Origin: Planctomycetota bacterium
Lineage (GTDB): Bacteria > Planctomycetota > GCA-002687715
Assembly: GCA_002687715.1 (NCBI GenBank)
Contig: NZBC01000042.1
Location: forward strand, 1-38,222
Direction: 5' to 3'
DNA length: 38,222 nucleotides
In this document: positions 1 through 8,793 of the stretch, piece by piece
Layout: the number at the start of each line of letters is the position of its first letter
Position numbering within the stretch: position 1 is the first letter of the stretch
Program-made: the position numbers and the translations under genes
The notes under the pieces: generated by a model
Told to the model about the DNA's origin: nothing
Database searches by the model: none
Seen by the model: the letters and a program-made list of their open reading frames with translations, nothing else

Positions 1-642
1 ATGTTGCCGATGCTGCCCGTGATCGCCCGGACGGCGCTCTCCAATCGCGAGCGCTTCGTCGGACAGGTCGTGCGTTCCAGCGAGGTGCTGGTCGGACTCG
101 GAGGGCTCGGCGCGGTCGCCGCGATCATGCTCGCGGAGGACCTGCTCCAGCTGCTCTACGGCGACAAGTACGTGTCGGGTCCGTTGAGTACGGTCGAGGC
201 GTTGCGGTGGCTTGCGGTGGCCCTCGCGGTCGTGTTCTCGAGCACCGCGTTCACGACTGCACTGCTTGCCGCCGGCCGCGAACGGTGGCTCTGTATCCTC
301 GGACTGTGCGGATTGGCGGTGAACGTCGCAGGGAACCTCGTGTTCCTCCCCACCCACGGGTTTACCGCGGCTGCCGCGACGACGGCGGCCACGGAAGCCC
401 TGCTCGCATCAGGCGCGATCGTGTGCCTGGTTCGTACTGCACCCGTCAGCGGCATCCGTCCGATCTTCGTGCTCACCCTCGCGCCCGCGGCCATCCTGGG
501 ATTCGTGCTCTACTGGCTCCCCGGACCGTCGCCGTGGCGGATCGTCGCGGGCACACTCCTCGGACTCGCGGGCCTTGCCTTTCTCGTCCTGGGGCCACCG
601 GGGCGCCGCCTCCGAAGGACCCTCGCCGACCTCGCCTCGTGA
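1..642 (+). CDS. Polysaccharide flippase (Wzx/MATE-like), C-terminal part
   Basis: The 213 visible residues are almost entirely hydrophobic helices separated by short Arg/Pro loops. They look like the last 5-6 membrane segments of a polysaccharide (lipid-linked oligosaccharide) flippase of the MOP superfamily, which moves undecaprenyl-linked glycans across the inner membrane. The segment around residues 1-60, with a loop reading LLQLLYGDKYVSG, is typical of the region after TM8 in Wzx-type proteins, where a 'LYG..Y' motif is common. Full family members have about 420-480 residues, so the N-terminal half lies outside the window; the ATG at base 1 is simply the window edge. The neighbouring asparagine synthase and the nearby glycosyltransferase fit a polysaccharide locus. 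The family is inferred from topology and the LYG motif, not from a search. Confidence 0.6.
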   Translation: MLPMLPVIARTALSNRERFVGQVVRSSEVLVGLGGLGAVAAIMLAEDLLQLLYGDKYVSGPLSTVEALRWLAVALAVVFSSTAFTTALLAAGRERWLCILGLCGLAVNVAGNLVFLPTHGFTAAAATTAATEALLASGAIVCLVRTAPVSGIRPIFVLTLAPAAILGFVLYWLPGPSPWRIVAGTLLGLAGLAFLVLGPPGRRLRRTLADLAS

Positions 643-695
643 AGCCACCCGGTTCGTGGTGGAGCCGACCTGACAGATTATTCACGGGCGCAGAA

Positions 696-707
696 TAGAA
701 TCCCGGC
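696..707 (+). promoter_or_regulatory. asnB promoter -10 box, predicted leaderless
   Basis: TAGAAT at 696-701 is followed by six bases and then the GTG start at 708. A transcript starting 6-7 nt after the box would begin at or next to the GTG, so the mRNA should be leaderless. No Shine-Dalgarno sequence is present in the gap. CTGACA at 670-675 resembles a -35 box but lies 20 nt from the -10, longer than usual. The start codon itself is certain because the catalytic Cys must follow it. Confidence 0.5.
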
Positions 708-2543
708 GTGTGCGGCATCGTGGGATCCCTGAGCAACGCTCCGGTCGGAACCGAGGCGTGCGTCACCCTGGACCGTCTGGCCCACCGGGGTCCGGACGGC
801 AAGGGGCTGTGGATCGGAGAAGGCGTAGTGCTCGGTCACCACCGACTCGCGATCCATGATCTGAGCGTCACGGGACTCCAGCCGATGACGACGGATACGG
901 GCGATCTCGTCGTCGTCGTCAACGGCACGATCCACAACGCGGCCGAGCTGCGTGCGGACGCCGAGCGCGATGGCTACGTGTTTCGGGGGACGTCGGACTC
1001 CGAAGTCCTGTTGCCGCTCTGGCGGGGCGAGGGCCGCGCATGCCTCGAGCGACTGCGTGGCCCCTTCGCGCTCGCCGTCTGGGACGTTCGTGCCCGACGC
1101 CTGGTCCTCGCCCGCGATCCGCTGGGCAAGAAGCCGCTCTTCATCGCGCGCACGGCCGACGGGGTCCGGTTCGCATCCGAGATGGCGGCGTTGCTGGCCG
1201 TCTTGCCAGCGAAGACCTATCGGCCGGATGCAGCGCGCGCCTACCTGCAGGCCGGATACGTCCCCTGCAGCGAGACCGTCGTGGAAGGCGTCTCGTCGCT
1301 TCCGCCCGGTACCTGTCTCATCGTCGACGAGGCCGGCGAGCGGGAAGAGCGGTACTGGACCCCGAGTCTCGACGAGGACGAAGCCCTGGCCGGCGACGCC
1401 GCGACGGACGCGCTGGAGACGGCGCTGCGCGGCGCCGTCTCCATGCGGTCGAAGACGGATCGCACGCTGGGCGTTCTGCTGTCCGGTGGGCTCGATTCCG
1501 CCGCCGTCCTCGCGTTCGCAACCGAAGCGACCAACGGGCCGCTACCGGCGTTCACGCTCGGCTTCGACGACGACGCCAGGTTCGACGAGCGCGATGCCGC
1601 CGCCGTCACCGCCAACATCCTCGACGCGGCGCATCACACGTTCTCGTTCGACGTCGATCCGGGCCCCCTCCTGCGAGAGATCGTGACCACGACCGGTGAG
1701 CTGCTCGCTGACGCCAGCCTGTTGCCCACGGCGCTCGTCTGCCGCCGCGCCCGGGAACACGCGGTTGTATTGCTGTGCGGCGACGGAAGCGACGAGCTGC
1801 TCCTCGGGTACCGGCGCCACGCCATCGCGCGCGCCGCGACCCGGTGGCCATTCCCGCTCCGGCGGCTGGCCGCGTCCTGCGGCCGGCTCCTTCCGGGCTC
1901 CCGCCACCGCGACGGTGCCGCCGCGCTCGCCGAACGACCGGAAGCGGCCCTCGCCGATCTCGTCGGGCTCCTCCCCCGCGCGCCGTGGCGCGAGCTCGTG
2001 GCGGGCGCAGCAACCGGAGACGACCCGCTGACCAGGAGCTACGCGTCGTACCCCACGCTGCCCGACGGCGGCGCCTACGCAGGCTGGCTCGACCTGAACA
2101 CCTACCTGCCCGGCGACCTGCTCCCCAAGATCGATCGCGCCTCGATGCTCTCCGGCGTCGAGGTGTGGTCCCCGTTTCTGGATGTGCGGGTCGTGGAGCT
2201 CGCGCTCCGCATCCCCGCCCGCACCCGACAGGGTCTGCTCCGAGGCAAGGCCCCGCTGCGGCGGTTGCTCTCGCGGCGCCTGCCGCCGGCCGTGCTCCGG
2301 CGCAAGAAACGCGGCTTCGGGGTCCCGCTCGCACGCTGGATGCAGACCAGCCGCTACGGACCGTTCTGTCGGGAAGTGTTGGGTGATCTGAACGAGCCGT
2401 TCTACGGCGTCCTGCGATCCGGGTCCGCCTTGCCCCTCCTCGACCGCGTCGTCGGCGGCGAGGACCGGCTCGCGCCGTTCGTACATGCCTGTGTCGTCCT
2501 CGCCCTCTTTCACGACGCTCACCTCCGTGGAAACGAATCATGA
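708..2543 (+). CDS. asnB: Asparagine synthase, glutamine-hydrolysing
   Basis: Converts aspartate, glutamine and ATP to asparagine, glutamate and AMP+PPi in the cytoplasm. The protein begins M-C-G-I-V-G; Cys2 is the N-terminal glutaminase nucleophile, which fixes the GTG start at 708. The class II glutamine amidotransferase domain (residues about 1-200) contains LAHRGPDG and the ARDPLGKKPL segment. The synthetase domain (about 230-600) carries the PP-loop SGGLDS near residue 260, a CGDGSDELLLGY motif near 360 and LLPKIDRASM near 470. Its 611 residues match the family. It follows the flippase after 65 bp and overlaps the crotonase gene by 4 bp (ATGA). AsnB-type paralogues often sit in exopolysaccharide loci, where the acceptor may be a sugar or peptide rather than free aspartate, so the true substrate is open. 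Confidence 0.93.
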   Translation: MCGIVGSLSNAPVGTEACVTLDRLAHRGPDGKGLWIGEGVVLGHHRLAIHDLSVTGLQPMTTDTGDLVVVVNGTIHNAAELRADAERDGYVFRGTSDSEVLLPLWRGEGRACLERLRGPFALAVWDVRARRLVLARDPLGKKPLFIARTADGVRFASEMAALLAVLPAKTYRPDAARAYLQAGYVPCSETVVEGVSSLPPGTCLIVDEAGEREERYWTPSLDEDEALAGDAATDALETALRGAVSMRSKTDRTLGVLLSGGLDSAAVLAFATEATNGPLPAFTLGFDDDARFDERDAAAVTANILDAAHHTFSFDVDPGPLLREIVTTTGELLADASLLPTALVCRRAREHAVVLLCGDGSDELLLGYRRHAIARAATRWPFPLRRLAASCGRLLPGSRHRDGAAALAERPEAALADLVGLLPRAPWRELVAGAATGDDPLTRSYASYPTLPDGGAYAGWLDLNTYLPGDLLPKIDRASMLSGVEVWSPFLDVRVVELALRIPARTRQGLLRGKAPLRRLLSRRLPPAVLRRKKRGFGVPLARWMQTSRYGPFCREVLGDLNEPFYGVLRSGSALPLLDRVVGGEDRLAPFVHACVVLALFHDAHLRGNES

Positions 2544-3298
2544 CCGCCGCCCACCTCATCACCCGGGACGCCGTCGGCATCGTGACGCTGAACCGACCCG
2601 ACGTCCTCAACGCTGTCGACGCGTCGACCATGGACGCGCTCGAGTCCATTCTCGACGAGATCGAAAGCGACGATGCGGTGCGGGTCGTCGTCCTCACGGC
2701 GGCCGGCGAGGGTTTCTGCGCCGGAGGCGACCTCGACTGGTTCGCGACGCTGAGCCCCGATGAGGGCGTCGCGATGTCGCTCCGCATGCAATCGATCATG
2801 AAGCGGCTCGCCGACGGATCGAGGCCACTGATCGTCGCCGCCAACGGTGACGCCCTGGGCGGGGGGTTGGAGATCCTGTGCGCCGGGCACGTCAGACTCG
2901 CCGCGGCGGGCGCGCGTCTGGGGTTCCGTCAAGCGGCAATGGGACTGATCACCGGCTGGGGCGGCGGGGTCCGCGCGCTGCGCGTGCTCGGACGCTCCCG
3001 GGCACTCGAGCTCTTCCTCACCGCGCGCGGGTTCTCGCCCGAGGACGCCGTGGCCTGGGGGCTCGTCCACGAGGTGCTCGCGCCGGAAGCCCTCCAGGCC
3101 CGCGCGCTGGAGATCGCATCACAGATCGCAGCGAACTCGCCCCGAGCGATCGCCGCGTTCCTCGAGCTCGTCGCCCGCTTCGAGGACGGAAACGACGCCG
3201 CTCTCGCGATCGAGACGCAGCTGTTCCGCGAGTGTTGGAAAGGACCGTGGGTCAGGCAGAGATTCGACGATTGGCTTCGACGCCGCGAAGGTGACTAG
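2540..3298 (+). CDS. Enoyl-CoA hydratase/isomerase (crotonase) family protein
   Basis: This 252-residue protein has the crotonase fold, which binds acyl-CoA thioesters and stabilises an enolate in an oxyanion hole. The first oxyanion segment is EGFCAGGDLDWF (about 55-66) and the second is NGDALGGGLEILCAGHVRLAA (about 95-115). The segment FRQAAMGLITGWGGG (about 128-142) aligns with the hydratase FGQPE..LGxIPGAGG, but an Ala stands where enoyl-CoA hydratases have their first catalytic Glu; the second Glu in RALELFLT is kept. A classical beta-oxidation hydratase is therefore less likely than an isomerase, decarboxylase or other crotonase activity. It overlaps asnB by 4 bp (ATGA), so it is probably translated from the same mRNA. 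It ends convergently 180 bp from the glycosyltransferase gene; I see no clear terminator in that gap. Confidence 0.87.
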   Translation: MTAAHLITRDAVGIVTLNRPDVLNAVDASTMDALESILDEIESDDAVRVVVLTAAGEGFCAGGDLDWFATLSPDEGVAMSLRMQSIMKRLADGSRPLIVAANGDALGGGLEILCAGHVRLAAAGARLGFRQAAMGLITGWGGGVRALRVLGRSRALELFLTARGFSPEDAVAWGLVHEVLAPEALQARALEIASQIAANSPRAIAAFLELVARFEDGNDAALAIETQLFRECWKGPWVRQRFDDWLRRREGD

Positions 3299-3478
3299 AG
3301 AGGAGTTGCGAGTCCGGAGAAACGACCCCCGAGGTCCCCAGCCCCGCAGCCGGAGCGCGGATCTCCAGAACCGGCCTGGGTAGTTCGTGTCGCGCCACGA
3401 TGCAGACACCCGCCCGACAACCGCTGACCGCAGAAGTGTCCGATCACGCATGGCCGCCGAGACACAAGACTCCGAGCG

Positions 3479-4600
3479 TCACGTCTCGAGCAGAAGCTCG
3501 TACACCGATTGGTGCGCCGCACCCGTCGCCGCCGCGGGGAACCGCTCCTGGACCAACGCGCGCCCGGCGTCCGCCAACCGGCGGGCCAGCGCCCCGTTCG
3601 TGAGGACGCGATCGATGCGGTCGGCGAGGAACGCCGGGTGGTCCGCGACGCAGAGGAGAGCGTGAACGTCGTCTTCGAGCGCTTCGTCGACCGATGGGCC
3701 GTGAGTCGCGACACACGGGACGCCTGCGCCGAGCGCTTCCAGCAGCGCGAGCGGCAACCCGTCGCGACGCGCGGGCAGGACGAAGACGTCGAGCGCTGCG
3801 AGAACGGATGGGATGTCGTTGCGGGGTCCCGGGACGATGAAACGATCCTCGAGGCCGAGCTTCTGGGCGCGTCGAATGTGGCCGATGCCGGCCACTCCAC
3901 TCCCGACCGCGACGAAGCGCAGGTCCTCGTGGTAGCGGAGCAGGATCGCTGCCGCATCGACCAGGGTGTCGATGCCTTTGGAGTCGTCCATCCGCGCCAC
4001 GACGCCGACGAGCGGGCCCGCGCCCTCGAGATCGGGGGTCGACGCGGCGCTGGCGAAGTTGCCCAGGTCGACGCCGGGCGCGATGACGCGAATCCGACCC
4101 GGGTGGATGCCCTGCCCGTCCACCACGTCACGGGCAAGTGCCTCGGTCGGCGCGATGACCAGGTCCGGCAGACCGGCGGTCGTCCGTGCCATCAAGCGCC
4201 GCAGCCCGGGCGACGCCGACGGATGCCGCTGGGTGGACAACACGCGCGGCACCCGAGCGAGCCGGGCCGCCCAGCGTCCGACGAGGTCGGCGCGATCGCC
4301 GACCGTGTGCACGAGCTCGGGCCCGATCTTCCGGAACAGGTTCATGAGCGTGAGCGCGCCCGCGAACGTCCACCATGCCGCGCGTGCCCCCGTGGCCTGC
4401 GGCAGGTCCAGGGAGTGCACGGGGACCTGGAGCTTCTGAATCCCGATCGCCTGGTCCTCGAGCGGCGTGAGGAGCGAAACGACGTGGAGCCGCACGGACT
4501 TCCGGTCGATGAATCGCAGAAGGTCGGTGACGTATCGGGTGTCTCCATCCAGAGTCACACCGTTCAGGACGACGACGATCGCGGGACGCGCCTCGGCCAC
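3479..4600 (-). CDS. Glycosyltransferase family 4 (GT-B fold)
   Basis: The 373 residues show a two-Rossmann GT-B layout. The acceptor-side half (1-190) contains VHTVGDRADLVGR. The nucleotide-sugar half starts at GPLVGVVARMDDSKGIDTL (about 205-223) and includes VFVLPARRDGLPLALLEALGAGVPCVAT (about 285-312), the GT4 donor site. In that E-x7-E motif the first Glu is replaced by Asp (RRDGLPLALLE), a conservative change. It probably transfers an activated sugar to a lipid or polysaccharide acceptor at the cytoplasmic membrane; donor and acceptor cannot be read from the sequence. The GTG start at 4600 is 3 bp after the trkH stop, so it is the third gene of a trkA-trkH operon. The functional link to potassium uptake is not obvious; it more likely belongs to the polysaccharide genes to its left. 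Confidence 0.85.
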   Translation of the reverse strand: MAEARPAIVVVLNGVTLDGDTRYVTDLLRFIDRKSVRLHVVSLLTPLEDQAIGIQKLQVPVHSLDLPQATGARAAWWTFAGALTLMNLFRKIGPELVHTVGDRADLVGRWAARLARVPRVLSTQRHPSASPGLRRLMARTTAGLPDLVIAPTEALARDVVDGQGIHPGRIRVIAPGVDLGNFASAASTPDLEGAGPLVGVVARMDDSKGIDTLVDAAAILLRYHEDLRFVAVGSGVAGIGHIRRAQKLGLEDRFIVPGPRNDIPSVLAALDVFVLPARRDGLPLALLEALGAGVPCVATHGPSVDEALEDDVHALLCVADHPAFLADRIDRVLTNGALARRLADAGRALVQERFPAAATGAAHQSVYELLLET

Positions 4601-4603
4601 CGG

Positions 4604-6055
4604 TCAGTCCTCGTACAGACTCGGCATGCACACCGCGAGCGCGGTGAACACTTCGAGACGCCCGAACAGCATCAACATCGTCAGAAGGCCCTTCCCCGCC
4701 GCGGGGATCTCCGCGAAGTTCGCCGCGGGGCCGACCTGCTCCAGCCCAGGGCCGATGTTCCAGAGGGTGGCCGCGACGCTGGTCAGCGCGGTCCCGTGGC
4801 TCAATCCCATCCCGGTCAGCACCACGCTCGCCCCTGCGAACAACAGGACGGAGACGCAGAAGAACGCCGTCACGCTGCGAACCACGTCTTCGTGCACGGG
4901 ATGACGGCCGACGAGCAACGTCCGCACCCGGTGCGGCCGTATGAACCTCCGGACCTCGAACGCGATGAACTTGAACACCAGCAGCAGCCGGAAGACCTTC
5001 ATCCCGCCGGCCGTGCTCCCTGCGGAGCCACCGACGAACATGAGGCACACGAGAAGCAACCGAAGCACGTCGGGCCACCGGTCGAAGTCGGCGGTGCCGT
5101 ATCCGGTGGTGGTCCCAACGGACACGACCTGGAACGTCGAGTCGAGCGCGGCCCGGCCCACGTCGTCCTCCGCCCCGGTGGTCAGCAGGGTCCCGAAGCA
5201 GATCAGGGCCACGCCGAAGAGGATGGCGGCGTACGTGCGGAACTCGGGATCGGCCAGGATCACCCGCACACCGTCCCGCCGCGCCCGGTGGTAGAGCGTG
5301 AAGTTCACGCCGGCGATGAGCATGAACACCGTGATGACGATCTCGACCGCCGGGCTCTTGAACTGCGCGATGGACGCGCCGTAGTTGGAGAACCCCCCCG
5401 TCGCGACCGTGCCAAACGTGTGCACGATCGCGTCGAACGCACCGAGGCCGAAGACCATCAGCAGCGCGATCTCGGCCAGGGTCAGCGCCACGTAGATCCG
5501 GAAGAGGGCGAGCGCCGTCTCGCGGATTCGCGGCTTCAGGTCCTCAGTCTCGACTCCCGGCACCTCGAACTGATACAGCACGCGACCACCGACCCCCAGC
5601 GCCGGGAGAACGGCCACGAAGAGCACCACGATCCCGATCCCGCCGAGCCAGTGGGTCATCGACCGCCAGAACATCAGCCCCCGCGGCAGATCGTCGATCT
5701 CGGTCAGGATCGTGCTGCCCGTGGTCGTGAACCCGGACATCGATTCGAACACGGCGTCGATGGGATCCGGGATCATCCCGCTCAACATGAACGGAACCGC
5801 CCCGATCACCGCAGCCAACACCCAGCATCCGGTGACGATGAGGAGACCTTCGCGGCGATACAGCGTGCGCGACGCGTGACGGAATCTCCGACGCAACACC
5901 CAGCCAAAGAGCAGGCCGACGAGGATGGGCACCCCGAATCCAGTGAGCGTCGACGTCTCGCCGTGGATCATCGCGACCAGCGTCGGCACGGCGAGCATGG
6001 CCGAGATGAACATGCAGAACGTGCCGACGATGTGGGCGACGCGGCCGTAGTTCAT
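4604..6055 (-). CDS. trkH: Potassium uptake protein TrkH
   Basis: Membrane subunit of a Trk/Ktr K+ (or Na+-coupled K+) uptake system, 483 residues as expected. Four pore-loop segments are visible: SGFTTTGSTIL, TVATGGFSNYG, VSVGTTTGYGTAD and ATLWNIGPGLE. Each keeps the Gly that forms the selectivity filter of this superfamily, and about ten membrane helices surround them. The protein starts at an ATG that overlaps the trkA stop by 4 bp (ATGA), so the gating subunit and the channel are translationally coupled. The gene order trkA-trkH is common in bacteria. The N-terminus (MNYGRVAHIVGTF) fits TrkH rather than the shorter KtrB. Confidence 0.93.
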   Translation of the reverse strand: MNYGRVAHIVGTFCMFISAMLAVPTLVAMIHGETSTLTGFGVPILVGLLFGWVLRRRFRHASRTLYRREGLLIVTGCWVLAAVIGAVPFMLSGMIPDPIDAVFESMSGFTTTGSTILTEIDDLPRGLMFWRSMTHWLGGIGIVVLFVAVLPALGVGGRVLYQFEVPGVETEDLKPRIRETALALFRIYVALTLAEIALLMVFGLGAFDAIVHTFGTVATGGFSNYGASIAQFKSPAVEIVITVFMLIAGVNFTLYHRARRDGVRVILADPEFRTYAAILFGVALICFGTLLTTGAEDDVGRAALDSTFQVVSVGTTTGYGTADFDRWPDVLRLLLVCLMFVGGSAGSTAGGMKVFRLLLVFKFIAFEVRRFIRPHRVRTLLVGRHPVHEDVVRSVTAFFCVSVLLFAGASVVLTGMGLSHGTALTSVAATLWNIGPGLEQVGPAANFAEIPAAGKGLLTMLMLFGRLEVFTALAVCMPSLYED

Positions 6056-7443
6056 GACGGTGCCGCGATATCGTCAGCGGACTGGGCGAAGAGCCGCTCG
6101 ACGTCGTCGAGCACCTCGCGTTTCGCGAACACCAGCAAGTGATCGCCGGGCCTGGGGGCCGTGGCGCCGTTGGGGATCACGGTCTCGTCTCCGCGCAGGA
6201 TGCCGCCGACCATCGTCCCCGGCGGAAACGGGATCTCACTCAGCGGGCGGCCGGCCCAGCGCCATCGGTCCGCAACGGTACGGTCGAGGACCTCGGCCGC
6301 ACCATGGTGAATCTGGGTGATACTGCCCTGCGATGCACCGCGCACGTACTGGGCGATGCGGCGCGCGACAAGGCGGCGCGGCGAGACGGAGTGATCCACC
6401 CCGAGCCGCCCGACGAGCGCCGCGTAGTCGGAGCGGTTGACCTTGGCGATGGTGCGCTCCGCACCGAGACTCCGGGCGAGCTGGCACGCGAGCAGGTTCA
6501 CTTCGTCGTTCTCCATCAGGCTGATGAAGAACCCCGCCCGGTGGATGCCCTCCTGGTTGAGGATCTCCATGTCCGTGCCCGCACCGTGAACGACCTCGGC
6601 GCCATCGAGGTCACGGGACAAACGCTCCGCGGCGTCCTTGTCCGCCTCGATGATGCGGACCTTCACGCCGAGCGTGCCCAGATCCCGGGCGACCAGCAGC
6701 GCGATCGGGCCGCCACCGGAGATGAGCACCCGCTTCGGGAGGTCGCGCCGGCCTCCGAGGACCTTCTCGGCCTTCTCCAGCCCCTCGGGAACGCCCAGGA
6801 GCATGACGTAGTCACGCGACTCGAGCACGAAGTCGCCCCGCGGGATCGTCACGTCCGTGCCGCGGACGACGCCCGTGGCGAGGACGGTGCCCGGCATCTT
6901 GAGCTGGGCGAACGACTTTCCCGAGGCCGGCGAATCGTCGAGGATCTCCAGCCGCCGCATCTGCAGGCGTCCGCCGGCGAAGTTCTCGACCGGCATGGCG
7001 TTCTGCCCGCGGCAGACCCGGAGGATCTCCAGCGCCGCCATCTCCTCGGGCGAGATCGTGAGGTCGAACCCCAGGACGTCCTTGTAGACGAGCTGGTTGT
7101 CCCGGAGAGCCTGCCCGCCGCCGACCCGCACCACCGTCCGCCGGGCGCCCAGGTGTTTGGCCACGGTACACGCCACCATGTTCAGCTCCGGGTTGTTGGT
7201 GACGGCGACGACCAGCTCCGCCGTGCCGGCGCCAGCGCGGTCCAGGACCGGGTGTGACGAACCGTTGCCCTCCACGGTCTGGACATCCGTCGCCCGCGCC
7301 GCCCGTCTCAGGGCGCGCGCATCCCGATCGACCAGGGTGACCGCGTGGGCCTCCTTGGTGAGAAACCGAGCGAGGTGGGTGCCGACCTCGCCGGCCCCGA
7401 TCACGAGAACGTTCAAAGCCCTTTCCCTCTGGGGCTTGGGCAC
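6052..7443 (-). CDS. trkA: Trk system potassium uptake regulatory subunit TrkA
   Basis: Cytoplasmic NAD(H)-binding gating ring subunit for TrkH, 463 residues with the duplicated RCK_N-RCK_C architecture of true TrkA. The first Rossmann motif is VLVIGAGEVGTHLARFL (about 12-28) with the acidic ribose-binding TLVDRD. The second begins at VLISGGGPIALLVARDL (about 238-254) with RIIEADKD. Each is followed by a compact RCK_C domain. The GTG at 7443 gives a 9-residue extension (MPKPQRERA) before the Rossmann strand. An in-frame TTG at 7416 would start exactly at N-V-L-V-I-G and has a purine-rich AGAGGGAAAGG just upstream. With the -10 box at 7454-7459, the GTG would be almost leaderless and the TTG would have a leader of about 30 nt. 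Both starts are possible. Confidence 0.92.
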   Translation of the reverse strand: MPKPQRERALNVLVIGAGEVGTHLARFLTKEAHAVTLVDRDARALRRAARATDVQTVEGNGSSHPVLDRAGAGTAELVVAVTNNPELNMVACTVAKHLGARRTVVRVGGGQALRDNQLVYKDVLGFDLTISPEEMAALEILRVCRGQNAMPVENFAGGRLQMRRLEILDDSPASGKSFAQLKMPGTVLATGVVRGTDVTIPRGDFVLESRDYVMLLGVPEGLEKAEKVLGGRRDLPKRVLISGGGPIALLVARDLGTLGVKVRIIEADKDAAERLSRDLDGAEVVHGAGTDMEILNQEGIHRAGFFISLMENDEVNLLACQLARSLGAERTIAKVNRSDYAALVGRLGVDHSVSPRRLVARRIAQYVRGASQGSITQIHHGAAEVLDRTVADRWRWAGRPLSEIPFPPGTMVGGILRGDETVIPNGATAPRPGDHLLVFAKREVLDDVERLFAQSADDIAAPS

Positions 7444-7453
7444 CCCGGCGCGG

Positions 7454-7490
7454 ATTCTATCAGGGTCTAGGAGAGCGGATGGGCTCTCCT
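7454..7490 (-). promoter_or_regulatory. trkA promoter with operator-like inverted repeat
   Basis: Reading the minus strand, TGATAGAAT (extended -10; hexamer at 7459-7454) lies 10 nt before the GTG at 7443. Just upstream is a perfect 8-bp inverted repeat, AGGAGAGC at 7469-7476 and GCTCTCCT at 7483-7490 with a 6-base centre. It covers the place where a -35 box would sit; no good -35 hexamer is visible there. The repeat could be a regulator site for trkAH. It has no T-run, so it is a poor terminator for the upstream peptidase gene. Confidence 0.4.
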
Positions 7491-7539
7491 GATCTCCTCC
7501 CGCAACCCCTGGAGGGGATGGCGCATGGCCCGAGAACGG

Positions 7540-8790
7540 TCAGCGCAGCGTGCGGAGCCACTCCTCCTCGGCGTCGGCCAGGCTCCAGCGGAAGGCGGAT
7601 CGGAACGCCTTCTTGAACGAGACGCCGGGCTTGAGCGCGCGCAGGAGGTCGCTGACGCCCGACCATCCGTACCGGCGGACGAGGAAGTCCGTGAAGTGGA
7701 GCGCCTGTGCGTAGTAGAGCGAAACCGTATTGCGGTCCTTGATGCCGGCCCAGCTCTTCGGGAGAGCAGCGAACTTCTTGTAGCGATCGCCGCCGCGAGC
7801 CGCAGTGATGAGGCGCCGCGTCACCCCCCCGGGCTTCTTGCCTTCCTGAAGCTGCGCGACCCCTTCGTTCAGCCACAGCGGACAGCGAACGTCGGCCATC
7901 TCCCGAACGAACCAGTGGCATAGCTCGTGAGCAAGGGTCCGCTCGATCTCCCGAGCGGCGCGCCGGTAGTTGCGAACGGGGAGGCGGATCTTGCCGTCGA
8001 ACAGCCCACCGGTCCATTTGTGGGCGCCGGTCGCGGAGTCGTAGTCGCCTCGGGTATAGAGAACGACCGTCAACGGCTTCCGCGGCCAACGCCGGAAGTC
8101 CGAAGCGAGGCGGTTGTAGGTCTTGTCGAGCAGGTCCAGCACCGCCGTACCGACGGCGGAGAACGAACGGTCGTCGTACTTGACCGTGAAGTGGCCTTTG
8201 ACGTCCTTGAAGAACGACTTCTCGACCTTGGCCTCGCGACGCACCTTCGCGTGGAACTTCGCATAGTCCTTGGCACGCTCGGGGTCGAGCCGGGCGGCCG
8301 TGTCCAGGCACTCCAGCGCCCGGGTCAGGAACTCCTCGCGGTATTCGAGGCGGCCCAGCGCCTCGAATACGTGACTGGAATCCGGGTGCCGCTTGAGTGC
8401 CTTCTCCAGCACGGTGCGCGCCCGGCGATTCTGGTCACGACGCTGCCAGACATCCGCGAGCACGACCGAGAACAGCGGCTCCGACGTATCCAGCGAGAGC
8501 GCCCGCTCGAGGTCGCGGGTCGCGGGCTGGAGCTCATTGGCCTTCAACTTGCCAACCGCGCGTCCGTGCAGCGCGCGGGCCAGATTCCGGCCGATGGTGG
8601 CGTTCTTGGGATCCAGCTGCCGGGCCTGCTCGAAGAGCGAGACCGCTTTCTGGTACTCGCCGCCCTTGTAGTCCTCGACTCCCTGCTCGTTCAGAGCCCG
8701 CGCCTTGCCCGCCCGGGTCTTGGGCTCCTCGACCTGGCCGGGGAGCCCGATCGCGAGCAACAGTCCGATGAGGAGGGCGGTTGGTTTCAT
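7540..8790 (-). CDS. Secreted TPR protein with gluzincin metallopeptidase (peptidase MA-like) domain
   Basis: The 416-residue protein starts with a signal peptide (MKPTALLIGLLLAIGLPGQ). Three to four tetratricopeptide-like helical repeats follow (about 30-180; for example YQKAVSLFEQARQLDPKNATI and RARTVLEKALKRHPDSSHVF). The C-terminal half is a zinc peptidase of the peptidase_MA type: LAHELCHWFV (HExxH, about 285-294) and WLNEGVAQLQEG about 20 residues later, supplying the third zinc ligand Glu (gluzincin pattern). It is therefore probably an exported, TPR-scaffolded metallopeptidase. The substrate is unknown. It follows the Ser/Thr kinase gene in the same direction after 84 bp; that gap contains a 17-bp tandem repeat. 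Similar TPR-peptidase proteins are frequent in Planctomycetota, which is family knowledge and not proof here. Confidence 0.8.
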   Translation of the reverse strand: MKPTALLIGLLLAIGLPGQVEEPKTRAGKARALNEQGVEDYKGGEYQKAVSLFEQARQLDPKNATIGRNLARALHGRAVGKLKANELQPATRDLERALSLDTSEPLFSVVLADVWQRRDQNRRARTVLEKALKRHPDSSHVFEALGRLEYREEFLTRALECLDTAARLDPERAKDYAKFHAKVRREAKVEKSFFKDVKGHFTVKYDDRSFSAVGTAVLDLLDKTYNRLASDFRRWPRKPLTVVLYTRGDYDSATGAHKWTGGLFDGKIRLPVRNYRRAAREIERTLAHELCHWFVREMADVRCPLWLNEGVAQLQEGKKPGGVTRRLITAARGGDRYKKFAALPKSWAGIKDRNTVSLYYAQALHFTDFLVRRYGWSGVSDLLRALKPGVSFKKAFRSAFRWSLADAEEEWLRTLR

Positions 8791-8793
8791 GGC

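Noticed and set aside
3299..3478. Possible terminator or small RNA in the 180-bp gap between the crotonase and glycosyltransferase genes
   Set aside because: I found no convincing stem with a T-run and no coding frame.
3509..6142. An 877-codon open frame on the plus strand opposite the glycosyltransferase and trkH
   Set aside because: Its composition is His/Arg/Glu-rich nonsense produced by the high third-position G+C of the real genes; trkH and the glycosyltransferase have clear motifs on the other strand.
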